DNA of 64,000 nt from Dokdonella_A sp937902695. Lineage in GTDB: Bacteria > Pseudomonadota > Gammaproteobacteria > Xanthomonadales > Rhodanobacteraceae. Positions 1 through 7,605 of this stretch are shown piece by piece. Each line of letters opens with the position of its first letter. Within the stretch, counting starts at the first letter, position 1. Where the stretch lies: positions 32,461-96,460 of the forward strand of contig JBEHYO010000003.1 of assembly GCA_048498135.1 (NCBI GenBank), read 5' to 3'. Position numbers and translations under genes: made by a program. The notes beneath the pieces were generated by a model, which had not been told where the DNA came from, ran no database searches, and was given only the letters and a program-made list of their open reading frames with translations.

Positions 1-338
1 ATGAAGCCGACCAGCCGCTTGTCGCGGTTGACCACCGGCAGGCGGCGGATGCCGAGCTCGGCCATGTTGCGCGCGACGTCGCTGACGTCCTGATCGTCGT
101 AGCAATACTTGATGTTCGCGGTCATCACGTCGCGCACGGGAGTCTCGCCGCCAAGGCCCCTGGCGACCGCACGCACGACGATGTCACGGTCGGTGATCAT
201 GCCGACCAGCTTGTCCTTGTGTCCGACCGGAAGGCATCCGACATCGGCCTTGGCCATCTCCGCCGCGGCTTCCGCGAGCGTCTGATCCGGTGCGGCGATG
301 TGGATATCGCGCGTCATCACTTCATTGACCTTCTTCAC
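1..338 (-). CDS. CBS-domain protein, C-terminus outside window
   Basis: The minus strand encodes the start of a small two-CBS-domain protein of the stand-alone type common in proteobacteria. The first CBS motif runs through 'CLPVGHKDKLVGMITDRDI' and the second ends at the window edge with 'RRLPVVNRDKRLVGFI'. Such proteins bind adenine nucleotides and are usually linked to stress or energy sensing; no enzymatic domain is seen. I chose the GTG at 338 because GGAGG (346-350) lies 7 bases upstream and the product then begins MKKVNEVMT, as in homologues I remember. An in-frame ATG at 362 overlaps the stop of the upstream metallothionein-like gene (ATGA), so the pair is probably translationally coupled in either case. 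The 3' end is missing. Confidence 0.85.
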   Translation of the reverse strand, partial: MKKVNEVMTRDIHIAAPDQTLAEAAAEMAKADVGCLPVGHKDKLVGMITDRDIVVRAVARGLGGETPVRDVMTANIKYCYDDQDVSDVARNMAELGIRRLPVVNRDKRLVGF

Positions 339-358
339 AGGCTTGCCTCCTTCGGTAT

Positions 359-559
359 TCATGCTGATTCGATGCCGGTGCGCGCGTCGGGCCTCGGTTC
401 GCCGTTGCACGGTGAATGCCCGCAGCCGCAGGTCATCGAAGCTGCCTCGGTCTCTACGCTCGCATTCGCGCAGTGCGGGCCGCAGCAGGTCTGGCCGGCG
501 GGCACCTCACACGCGCAGCCCCGATGCGCACACGGTTGCGGCCCCTGATCGATGATCAT
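359..559 (-). CDS. small Cys-rich metallothionein-like protein
   Basis: The product is 66 residues with nine Cys (10, 15, 17, 25, 26, 30, 44, 46, 51) and His at 12, 29 and 48. The spacing C-x-H-x2-C-x-C, then CC-x3-C, then C-x-C-x-H-x2-C recalls bacterial SmtA-type metallothioneins, which chelate zinc and other soft metals through Cys and His. The ATG at 559 is preceded by GGAG at 568-571 with an 8-base gap; an in-frame TTG at 589 lacks this support. The stop overlaps a possible ATG of the downstream CBS gene. Metal binding is inferred from the Cys/His pattern; the aromatic residues between the clusters of SmtA are not obvious here, so it may be a divergent family. Confidence 0.7.
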   Translation of the reverse strand: MIIDQGPQPCAHRGCACEVPAGQTCCGPHCANASVETEAASMTCGCGHSPCNGEPRPDARTGIESA

Positions 560-946
560 CGTCGAGTCTCCGGTCCGTGACGCGTTCAATGTGCGCTCGC
601 GTAGCTGAATTCCGCCCCATCGGATGCACGCATCACTGAGACAGCGGCTTCAGGCTCGCAGCCGCCGGCGATGCGCGCGCGCAGTACCGCGGAGGGGTGG
701 TTCCGCACGCGCCCGCCAGCCGGACGTTTCACGCGCACGCGAACTCCGTCGCCCCACTGCGCACGTTTTTCGGACGGCCGTAAAAAAAATTCCCAGCATC
801 GGGACGATTCGAAGCAGTGGCCGCCCTACAGCGCACGGCGCGCGCCGTTCAGCCGCTGGACCGAAAATTGCTGATGACCGTTCAGGTCAGGGAAGACCGA
901 CGTGGCGATGGAAGGCCGACGGCATCCGCATCGAGGATCTGGAAAC
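560..946. other. intergenic region between divergent small genes
   Basis: This stretch of 387 bases separates the metallothionein-like gene (minus) from the 78-residue protein (plus). Short open frames cross it on the plus strand, but they are Arg-rich and lack ribosome binding sites or recognisable motifs. It must hold the promoters of both flanking genes. I see no convincing -35/-10 pair and no clear metal-regulator operator. An A-rich patch near 781-790 is the only strong deviation from the high-GC background. Confidence 0.5.
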
Positions 947-1183
947 ATGACATCGGCCCCGCCGCAGGAATCGACCTGGATCTACACCGCCTCGCAGCTT
1001 CCGGCGCGGGGCCAGCCGGTCGAGTTCATGCTCGCCGCACGCGAGTGCCCGATCATCGGCGTCTATGCGGAGGGCGGCTTCCGCTCGCGCTGGACGCATT
1101 ATGCGGCCGAGCTCGTCTGTCGCTGGCGTGGCGCGACCGGGGCCGAACGCATCGAGATCGCGACAGGCGATCGCGCCGCATGA
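947..1183 (+). CDS. conserved-looking small protein, 78 aa
   Basis: The predicted product begins MTSAPPQESTWIYTASQLPA and has no signal peptide or membrane segment. The central stretch 'GQPVEFMLAARECPIIGVYA' followed by 'FRSRWTHYAAELVCRW' looks like a compact single-domain protein of the small conserved type found in xanthomonads, where such proteins are annotated as hypothetical. GAGGA at 933-937 lies 9 bases before the ATG, which decides the start over an in-frame ATG at 902. It converges on tadA with a 13-base gap. Function unknown. Confidence 0.6.
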   Translation: MTSAPPQESTWIYTASQLPARGQPVEFMLAARECPIIGVYAEGGFRSRWTHYAAELVCRWRGATGAERIEIATGDRAA

Positions 1184-1196
1184 CCGCGGGCGCGCC

Positions 1197-1661
1197 TCAG
1201 CGCCGCGCGCGGAAAAATCCCTTCAGCAACGCGCCGGCTTCCTCGCCGAGCACGCCTTCGCGCACTTCGACCCGGTGGTTGTGCCTCTCGTGCTGCAGCA
1301 GGTCGAACACGCTGCCTGCGGCGCCGGCCTTCGGATCGCGTGCGCCGAAGATCACGCGGGCGACGCGCGCATGCACGATCGCGCCGGCGCACATCGCGCA
1401 CGGCTCGAGCGTCACATAGAGCTCGGCGCCCGGGAAGCGGTAATTGCCGAGCCGCCGTCCTGCGTCGCGCAGCGCGAGCACTTCGGCGTGCGCGGTCGGA
1501 TCCGACGTCGCGATGTTGCGGTTCCAGCCTTCGCCGACGAGGCTGCCGTCGAGCACGATCACCGCGCCGACCGGCACCTCGCCTTCGCGCGCCTCCGCGT
1601 GTCGCGCGAGGTCGAGCGCGTGCGCCATCCAGCGCGCGTCCTCGCCGGTTTCGTGCGTCAT
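1197..1661 (-). CDS. tadA: tRNA-adenosine(34) deaminase TadA
   Basis: TadA deaminates adenosine 34 to inosine in the anticodon of tRNA-Arg(ACG). The 154-residue protein has the cytidine/deoxycytidylate deaminase fold signature: zinc ligand His58 with catalytic Glu60 in 'TAHAE', and zinc ligands Cys88 and Cys91 in 'EPCAMC'. The length matches the bacterial family. The ATG at 1661 gives the usual N-terminus; an upstream in-frame extension runs into guaA and is Arg/Ser-rich, so I rejected it. The gene starts 19 bases after the guaA stop on the same strand and is probably the last gene of a guaB-guaA-tadA unit. Confidence 0.93.
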   Translation of the reverse strand: MTHETGEDARWMAHALDLARHAEAREGEVPVGAVIVLDGSLVGEGWNRNIATSDPTAHAEVLALRDAGRRLGNYRFPGAELYVTLEPCAMCAGAIVHARVARVIFGARDPKAGAAGSVFDLLQHERHNHRVEVREGVLGEEAGALLKGFFRARR

Positions 1662-1680
1662 GGGCGGGCGCGCCGGCGCC

Positions 1681-3249
1681 CTACTCCCACTCGATCGTCG
1701 CCGGCGGCTTGCCGCTGACGTCGTAGACGACGCGCGAGATGTTCGGAATCTCATTGATGATGCGGCTCGATACCTTGCCGAGCAGCTCGTACGGCAGGTG
1801 CGACCAGTGCGCGGTCATGAAATCGATCGTCTCGACGGCGCGAAGCGCGATGACCCACTCGTATGCACGGCCGTCGCCGACGACGCCGACCGATTTCACC
1901 GGCAGGAACACCGCGAACGCCTGGCTCGTCTTGTCGTACCAGCCCGAGCGGCGGAGCTCTTCGATGAACACGTGATCGGCCTTCTGCAGGATCTCGACGT
2001 AGTCGCGCCTGACCTCGCCGAGCACGCGCACGCCGAGGCCGGGGCCGGGAAACGGATGGCGATAGACCATCTCGCGCGGCAGGCCGAGCTCGACGCCGAT
2101 GCGGCGGACTTCGTCCTTGAAAAGCTCGCGCAACGGTTCGACGAGCTTGAGGTTCATTGTCTCCGGCAGGCCGCCGACGTTGTGATGCGACTTGATCACG
2201 TGCGCCTTGCCGGTCTTCGCGCCCGCCGATTCGATCACGTCGGGGTAGATCGTCCCCTGCGCGAGCCACTTCACGCCTTCGAGCTTGTGCGCCTCTTCGT
2301 CGAACACCTCGATGAACGTGCGGCCGATGATCTTGCGCTTCGCTTCCGGATCGTCGACGCCCTGCAACGCCGTGAAGAAGCGATCGGCCGCATTGACGCG
2401 AATGACATGGACGCCCATGTGCTCGGCCATCGTCGCCATGACCTGATCGCCTTCGTGCCAGCGCAGCAGGCCCGTGTCGACGAAGACGCACGTCAACTGA
2501 TCGCCGATCGCCTTCTCGAGGAGCGCCGCGACGACCGAGGAATCGACGCCGCCCGAAAGGCCGAGCAGTACCTTGTCGGTGCCGACCTGCTCGCGCACGC
2601 GCGCGACGGCATCGTCGATGATCCGGCCCGGCGTCCACAGCGTCTGGCAGCCGCAGATGTCGACGACGAAGCGGCGCAGGATCTCGGCGCCCTGCTTCGT
2701 GTGCGTGACCTCGGGATGGAACTGCACGCCGTAGCGGCGCTCGGCTTCGTTGGCGATCGCGGCGATCGGGACGCTGTCGGTCGAGCCGGCGATCGTGTAG
2801 CCCGGCGGCACCGCGGTCACGCGATCGCCGTGCGACATCCAGACATCCAGCGTCCCTTCGCCGCCCGCGAGCCCGTCGAGCAGTTTGTTCGGCGCGACCG
2901 GCTTGACCGACGCATGGCCGAACTCGCGCGCGTGCCCGCCTTCGACCGCGCCGCCGAGCTGTATCGCCATCGTCTGCATGCCGTAGCAGATGCCGAGCAG
3001 CGGAAGATTCGACGCGAACGCTTCGTCGGGCGCGCGCGGCGCGGCGGTTTCGGTCGTCGATTCCGGACCGCCCGACAGGATGATCCCGCGCGGCGCGAAC
3101 TTCGCGATCTCGGCCGGATCATGATCCCAGGCCCAGATTTCGCAGTAGACGCCGATCTCGCGCACGCGCCGTGCGATCAGCTGCGTGTACTGGGCGCCGA
3201 AGTCGAGGATCAGGATCTTGTCGGTATGGATGTTCACGTCACGCTTCAC
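1681..3249 (-). CDS. guaA: GMP synthase (glutamine-hydrolysing)
   Basis: GuaA converts XMP to GMP using glutamine and ATP. Residues 10-200 form the class I glutamine amidotransferase domain with nucleophile Cys88 in 'LLGICYG' and His178/Glu180 in 'QFHPE'. The ATP-pyrophosphatase domain follows, with the P-loop SGGVDSS at 232-238. The C-terminal GMP synthase dimerisation domain ends in the typical 'PPATIEWE'. The length of 522 is normal. The start is a GTG; GAGGA lies about 11 bases upstream, and a second GTG four codons later is also possible. It lies 25 bases downstream of guaB on the same strand, giving the classic guaBA order for de novo GMP synthesis. Confidence 0.97.
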   Translation of the reverse strand: MKRDVNIHTDKILILDFGAQYTQLIARRVREIGVYCEIWAWDHDPAEIAKFAPRGIILSGGPESTTETAAPRAPDEAFASNLPLLGICYGMQTMAIQLGGAVEGGHAREFGHASVKPVAPNKLLDGLAGGEGTLDVWMSHGDRVTAVPPGYTIAGSTDSVPIAAIANEAERRYGVQFHPEVTHTKQGAEILRRFVVDICGCQTLWTPGRIIDDAVARVREQVGTDKVLLGLSGGVDSSVVAALLEKAIGDQLTCVFVDTGLLRWHEGDQVMATMAEHMGVHVIRVNAADRFFTALQGVDDPEAKRKIIGRTFIEVFDEEAHKLEGVKWLAQGTIYPDVIESAGAKTGKAHVIKSHHNVGGLPETMNLKLVEPLRELFKDEVRRIGVELGLPREMVYRHPFPGPGLGVRVLGEVRRDYVEILQKADHVFIEELRRSGWYDKTSQAFAVFLPVKSVGVVGDGRAYEWVIALRAVETIDFMTAHWSHLPYELLGKVSSRIINEIPNISRVVYDVSGKPPATIEWE

Positions 3250-3274
3250 AGGGTCCGATCCTCGCGGCGCGGCT

Positions 3275-4735
3275 TCAATCGAGCCGGTAATTCGGCGCTT
3301 CCTTCGTGATCGTCACGTCGTGCACGTGCGATTCGCGCACGCCCGCCGACGTGATCCGCACGAAATGCGGCTTCTCGCGCATCTCGGCGACCGACGCGCA
3401 GCCGACATAGCCCATCGCGGCGCGAAGACCGCCGGCGAGCTGGTGCACGATGTTGCGCAGCGGCCCGCGATACGGCACGCGGCCCTCGATGCCTTCCGGC
3501 ACGAGCTTGTCGGCGTCGCCTTCGTCGTCCTGGAAGTACCGATCCTTCGAGCCTTTCTGCATCGCGCCGAGCGAGCCCATGCCGCGATAGCTCTTGTACG
3601 AGCGGCCCTGGTACAGCTCGACCTCGCCGGGCGCTTCCTCGGTGCCGGCGAACATGCCGCCGATCATCACGCAATCGGCGCCGGCGGCGAGCGCCTTGGC
3701 GATGTCGCCCGAGTAGCGGATGCCGCCGTCGGCGATGAGGCCGATGTCGCTGGTCTTGAGCGCGTCGCGCACCATGCCGACTGCCGAGATCTGCGGCACG
3801 CCGACGCCGGCGACGACGCGCGTCGTGCAGATCGAGCCGGGCCCGATGCCGACCTTGACCGCATCCGCGCCCGCATCGACGAGCGCCTTGGCGGCGTCGC
3901 CGGTCACGATGTTGCCGGCGATGATCGCCATGTGCGGATAGGCCTTGCGCGTCCAGCGCACGCGCTCGACGACGCCGTTCGAATGGCCGTGCGCAGTGTC
4001 GATCACGAGAACATCGACGCCCGCTTCGACGAGCGAGGCGATGCGCTGCTCGGTATCGCCGCCGACGCCGACCGCCGCGCCGACGCGCAGGCGCTCGCGA
4101 TCGTCCTTGCACGCGTTCGGATTGTCGCGCGCCTTCTGGATGTCCTTGACCGTGATCAGGCCCTTGAGGCGGAACGCATCGTCGACGACGAGGATCTTCT
4201 CGATGCGGAACTTGTGCAGCAGCGCCAGCACTTCCTCCTCGTCCGCGCCTTCCTTGACCGTCACCAGGCGATCCTTGCGCGTCATGATGTTCTTGACCGG
4301 ATCCTCGGGCTTCTTCTCGAAGCGCAGATCGCGGTTCGTCACGATGCCGACGAGCTGCTCGCCGTCGACGACCGGCACGCCCGAGATGTTGTGCGCGCGC
4401 GTGATCTGCATGACCTCGCGGATCGACGTCTGCGGCCCGACCGTGATCGGATCGCGGATGACGCCCGCCTCGAACTTCTTGACGAGGCGGACTTCGGCGG
4501 CCTGCCGGTCGATCGGCATGTTCTTGTGGATGATGCCGATGCCGCCCGACTGCGCCATCGTGATGGCGAGGCGTGCTTCGGTCACGGTATCCATCGCCGC
4601 CGAGACGATCGGCAGATTGAGGCGGATGGTGCGGGTCAGGCGGGTGCCGAGGTCGACGTCGCGAGGCAGTACGTTGGAGTACGCGGGGACGAGCGAGACG
4701 TCGTCGAAGGTGAGGGCTTCGGAGAGGATGCGCAT
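3275..4735 (-). CDS. guaB: IMP dehydrogenase
   Basis: GuaB oxidises IMP to XMP with NAD+, the committed step to guanine nucleotides. The 486-residue protein has the TIM barrel interrupted at about residues 95-205 by two CBS domains. The catalytic Cys303 lies in 'GIGPGSICTTR', and the mobile-flap/active-site segment 'YRGMGSLGAM' is present. The N-terminus MRILSEALTFDDV matches the family, so the ATG at 4735 is well supported. There is no Shine-Dalgarno sequence upstream; a -10-like TAAAAT lies only 5 bases before the ATG, so the message may be leaderless. It is the first gene of guaB-guaA-tadA. Confidence 0.97.
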   Translation of the reverse strand: MRILSEALTFDDVSLVPAYSNVLPRDVDLGTRLTRTIRLNLPIVSAAMDTVTEARLAITMAQSGGIGIIHKNMPIDRQAAEVRLVKKFEAGVIRDPITVGPQTSIREVMQITRAHNISGVPVVDGEQLVGIVTNRDLRFEKKPEDPVKNIMTRKDRLVTVKEGADEEEVLALLHKFRIEKILVVDDAFRLKGLITVKDIQKARDNPNACKDDRERLRVGAAVGVGGDTEQRIASLVEAGVDVLVIDTAHGHSNGVVERVRWTRKAYPHMAIIAGNIVTGDAAKALVDAGADAVKVGIGPGSICTTRVVAGVGVPQISAVGMVRDALKTSDIGLIADGGIRYSGDIAKALAAGADCVMIGGMFAGTEEAPGEVELYQGRSYKSYRGMGSLGAMQKGSKDRYFQDDEGDADKLVPEGIEGRVPYRGPLRNIVHQLAGGLRAAMGYVGCASVAEMREKPHFVRITSAGVRESHVHDVTITKEAPNYRLD

Positions 4736-4740
4736 GGCCT

Positions 4741-4770
4741 ATTTTACAGGAGAGGCGATGCTCGTGCCAG
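4741..4770 (-). promoter_or_regulatory. putative guaB promoter
   Basis: Read on the minus strand there is CTGGCA (4770-4765, a four-of-six -35 match), an 18-base spacer, and TAAAAT (4746-4741, a five-of-six -10 match). Only five bases separate the -10 from the guaB ATG, which places transcription start at or near the start codon. Confidence 0.4.
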
Positions 4771-4802
4771 ATGCGGCCGCGTCGCGCGAAATCCAGTGGG
4801 GC

Positions 4803-6083
4803 CTAGCGGACGAGCGCGAGCGAAAGCTCCGGCCAGTACGTGATCACCAGCACCGCGGCGAGCAGGATCAGGAAGAACGGGATGCTCGCGCGAACCAGCG
4901 TGATGACCGGCTTGCCGAAGCGCATGCTCGCGATGAAGAGGTTCATGCCGACCGGCGGCAGGAAGATGCCGAGCTGGAGGTTGGCGAGGAACACGATGCC
5001 CAGATGCACCGGATCGACGTCGTAGTGCAACGCGACCGGCAGCACCAGCGGCACGAGGATGATGATCGCCGGAAAGCCTTCGAGCAGCATGCCGAACACG
5101 AGCAGGAAGAGGTTCAGCACGAGCAGGAACATGCCCTTGCTCGTGATGCTGCCCTGGATCGCCTGGAAGAGCTTCTCGGGCACCTCCGCGTCGATCAGCC
5201 AGTTCGTCAGCGCGAGCGAGAAGCCGAGGATCACGAGTATGGCGCCGACCAGCAGCATCGCCTCGCGCGCGATGCGCGGCAACTTGGCCGTCGGGATCTC
5301 GCCGCGGATCAGCACCGTCACGATCAGCACGTAGAGCGCCGTTGCCGCCGCCGCTTCCGATGCGGCGAGCTTGCCGGAATAGATGCCGCCCAGCACGACG
5401 AACGGCAGCGGGATTTCCCACGCGGCATCGCGCAGCGCGGCAAGAAGCTCGCGCGCGCTGGTGCGCTCCCGAGCGACGTGCACGCGCCGCGCGTGCCAGA
5501 CGCTGTAGATCGACAGCAGCGCGACCATCAGCAGGCACGGCAGGATGCCGGCCTTGAACAGCGCATCGATGCTGACCGGCGGCGTCGTGTGGAACTGCTG
5601 CGCGACGACGCCGTAAAGAATCAGCGGCATCGACGGCACGAGGATGAGGCCGAGGCTGCCCGACGCGGTGAGGAGTCCAAGCGAAAACCGCTCGCCGTAT
5701 CGCGCCTCGAGCAGCGCGGGATAGAGCACCGCGCCGAGCGCGACGATCGTGACGCCTGTCGCACCCGTGAAGGCGGTGAACATCGCGCACGCGATGACCG
5801 CGACGATCGCGAGGCCGCCCGGCAGCCAGCCGAGCAGCGCGTTGCTGAGCCGTACCAGGCGCTGCGGCGCCTGGCTTTCGGCCAGGAGATAACCGGCGAG
5901 CGTGAACAGCGGAATCGCGATCAGCGCCGGCATGTCGGCGAGCCGGTAGAACTCGACCGCGACGGCGACGCCGTCCTGTCCCGCCGCGCGGAATCCGACC
6001 AGCGCAATCGCCGCGATCAGCGCGAACAGCGGTGCGCCGAGCACCGCGAAGACCAGCAGCGCAAGCCCCGCGACGAGGATCAC
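4803..6083 (-). CDS. dctM: TRAP transporter large permease (DctM family)
   Basis: This is the 12-TM-type large membrane subunit of a tripartite ATP-independent periplasmic transporter, which couples solute uptake to an ion gradient in the inner membrane. The 426-residue product is almost entirely hydrophobic segments and carries family landmarks such as 'GATGVTIVALG' and 'FLANLQLGIFLPPVGMNLF'. The start is a GTG at 6083 whose bases overlap the dctQ stop (GTGA); longer in-frame readings are charged, non-membrane sequence and were rejected. The gene order tatT-dctP-dctQ-dctM, all coupled or closely spaced, shows one transporter. The substrate cannot be read from sequence. Confidence 0.92.
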   Translation of the reverse strand: MILVAGLALLVFAVLGAPLFALIAAIALVGFRAAGQDGVAVAVEFYRLADMPALIAIPLFTLAGYLLAESQAPQRLVRLSNALLGWLPGGLAIVAVIACAMFTAFTGATGVTIVALGAVLYPALLEARYGERFSLGLLTASGSLGLILVPSMPLILYGVVAQQFHTTPPVSIDALFKAGILPCLLMVALLSIYSVWHARRVHVARERTSARELLAALRDAAWEIPLPFVVLGGIYSGKLAASEAAAATALYVLIVTVLIRGEIPTAKLPRIAREAMLLVGAILVILGFSLALTNWLIDAEVPEKLFQAIQGSITSKGMFLLVLNLFLLVFGMLLEGFPAIIILVPLVLPVALHYDVDPVHLGIVFLANLQLGIFLPPVGMNLFIASMRFGKPVITLVRASIPFFLILLAAVLVITYWPELSLALVR

Positions 6084-6583
6084 GGCAGCTCCGGCGCGAG
6101 CGCCGGCGCGTCGCTCCGCGGCGGCATGAACGCACGCACCGCGAGGCGGATCGCCAGCAGCGCGAAGCCGACCGGCAGGATCGCTTCGATGACCCAGCCC
6201 GGAATGCCGGCGATCGGGGTCGTGCCGCCGTAATCGACCTCGACGAGATTCCAGCCATACCACGCCATCGCCGCGCTCACGGCTGCGGCAAAGAGCAGCG
6301 CGAGCACGCGCGCGGCACGCTTCGCGCGCCTGTGCAGGAAATGCGTCAGCAGGTCGAGGCCGATGTGCTTGTCATCGCGCGCTGCGGCGAGCGCGCCGAG
6401 CATCGCGGCCCAGAGCACCATCGCGCGCAGCAGCGGATCGGCCCAGGCGAAACCGGTCTCGAAGAGGTTGCGGAGCAGGATCTGCGCGCCGGCGAGCACG
6501 ACCATCGCCAGCACCAGCAGCGCGATCAGCGCCGTCTCGATGCGTTCGATCAGGTCTGCGACGCGACGCGCAGCGTCGCTCAC
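6080..6583 (-). CDS. dctQ: TRAP transporter small permease (DctQ family)
   Basis: The 167-residue product has four predicted membrane helices (about residues 16-36, 50-68, 90-108, 128-150), the normal topology of the DctQ small subunit that binds DctM. The loop 'AAARDDKHIGLDLLT' resembles the family's conserved cytoplasmic region. Both ends overlap neighbours by four bases: its GTG start (6583) overlaps the dctP stop and its stop overlaps the dctM GTG, so the three subunits should be made in coupled fashion. Confidence 0.9.
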   Translation of the reverse strand: MSDAARRVADLIERIETALIALLVLAMVVLAGAQILLRNLFETGFAWADPLLRAMVLWAAMLGALAAARDDKHIGLDLLTHFLHRRAKRAARVLALLFAAAVSAAMAWYGWNLVEVDYGGTTPIAGIPGWVIEAILPVGFALLAIRLAVRAFMPPRSDAPALAPELP

Positions 6584-7587
6584 TTCGATCCGCCGCGCGC
6601 TTCGGCCAGCGCCGCGTCGAGCGCCTTCTGAAGCTCCGGACTGAACGCGTGCTGCGCCGTGAGCTGCCTGTACGTCTCGGCGCCGACGCCTTCCCAGCGC
6701 GCGCGCTCGGCCGCGTCGGGCGAGAAGAACGTGATGCCCTGTCCCTTCAGCGCCTCGCGCGCCGATGCGTTGTCGCTGCGATTGATCTTCTCGAGGCGCG
6801 CGAACCCGGAACTGAACTCGTCGGACACGATCTTCTGGTCCGCGGCGTCCAGCGCATCGAACGTCTTCTTGTCGATGAGCACTTCGCCGACGACGTAGAT
6901 CAGCGGCATGTCGACGACATGCTTGATTTTCGTGTGCCACTGGAACGCGATCGCGCCCGCATCGGTGTTGGCGGCCGTGTCGATCAGGCCGGTCTGCAGG
7001 CTCGTATAGACGTCCGACAGCGGCAGCGGCACCGGCGTCACGCCGGCCGTCTTGAACGTGAGCTCGGCGATCTCGTCGCCCTGCGGCACCCAGACCTTCG
7101 CGTTCTTGAGATCGTCGCGCGTCTTGATGTCCTTCGTGCTCATCAGGTAGGCAAAGCCGCCGCCGGAGAGGCCGAGCAGCTCGAAGCCGCTCTTGCGCAC
7201 GGCATCCTTGACGAGCGGATCGAGCTTCGGACGCACCTTGTCGACTTCGTCCTGGCTGCGGAACAGGAACGGCACCGTGTAGATCTCGGCGTCCTTGGTG
7301 ATGACGCTCGCCTCGCCGCCGGTAAACGCGCTGCCCTGCAGCTGGCCGATCTTGATCTTGCGCAGCACCGTCGCGTTGTCGCCCATGACGCCGCCCGGGT
7401 AGAGCTTGAGCTCGACGCGGCCGTCGGTGCCCTTCTTGATCGCATCGCCCGTCGCGCGCATTTCCTTCATCCATGCGGTGCCGTCGGGCGCGATCGTCGC
7501 AATCTTGATCGTCGTCGCCGCACGCGCCGGCAACGCCGGCGCAAGCGAAAGCGCGAGCGCGATCGAAAGTGTGTTCAAGAGTCGCAT
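6580..7587 (-). CDS. dctP: TRAP transporter periplasmic binding protein (DctP family)
   Basis: The 335-residue protein is the extracytoplasmic solute receptor. A Sec signal peptide (about residues 1-24, ending 'LPARA') precedes the mature start 'ATTIKIATIAPDGTAW'. Family motifs include 'ELKLYPGGVMGD' and 'VWVPQGDEIAELTFKTAG', in the region where classical DctP proteins carry the ligand-carboxylate Arg; that position is not an obvious Arg here, which fits the subgroup that pairs with TatT and may bind something other than simple C4-dicarboxylates. GGAG lies 7 bases before the ATG. The tatT stop is 18 bases upstream. Confidence 0.9.
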   Translation of the reverse strand: MRLLNTLSIALALSLAPALPARAATTIKIATIAPDGTAWMKEMRATGDAIKKGTDGRVELKLYPGGVMGDNATVLRKIKIGQLQGSAFTGGEASVITKDAEIYTVPFLFRSQDEVDKVRPKLDPLVKDAVRKSGFELLGLSGGGFAYLMSTKDIKTRDDLKNAKVWVPQGDEIAELTFKTAGVTPVPLPLSDVYTSLQTGLIDTAANTDAGAIAFQWHTKIKHVVDMPLIYVVGEVLIDKKTFDALDAADQKIVSDEFSSGFARLEKINRSDNASAREALKGQGITFFSPDAAERARWEGVGAETYRQLTAQHAFSPELQKALDAALAEARGGSK

Positions 7588-7605
7588 GCGTCTACTCCAT
7601 GAAAA

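Noticed and set aside
1444..3309. Long plus-strand open frame of about 620 codons across guaA
   Set aside because: It is antisense to guaA, rich in Arg/Asp/Ala/His as expected from the opposite strand of a GC-rich gene, and has no recognisable domain.
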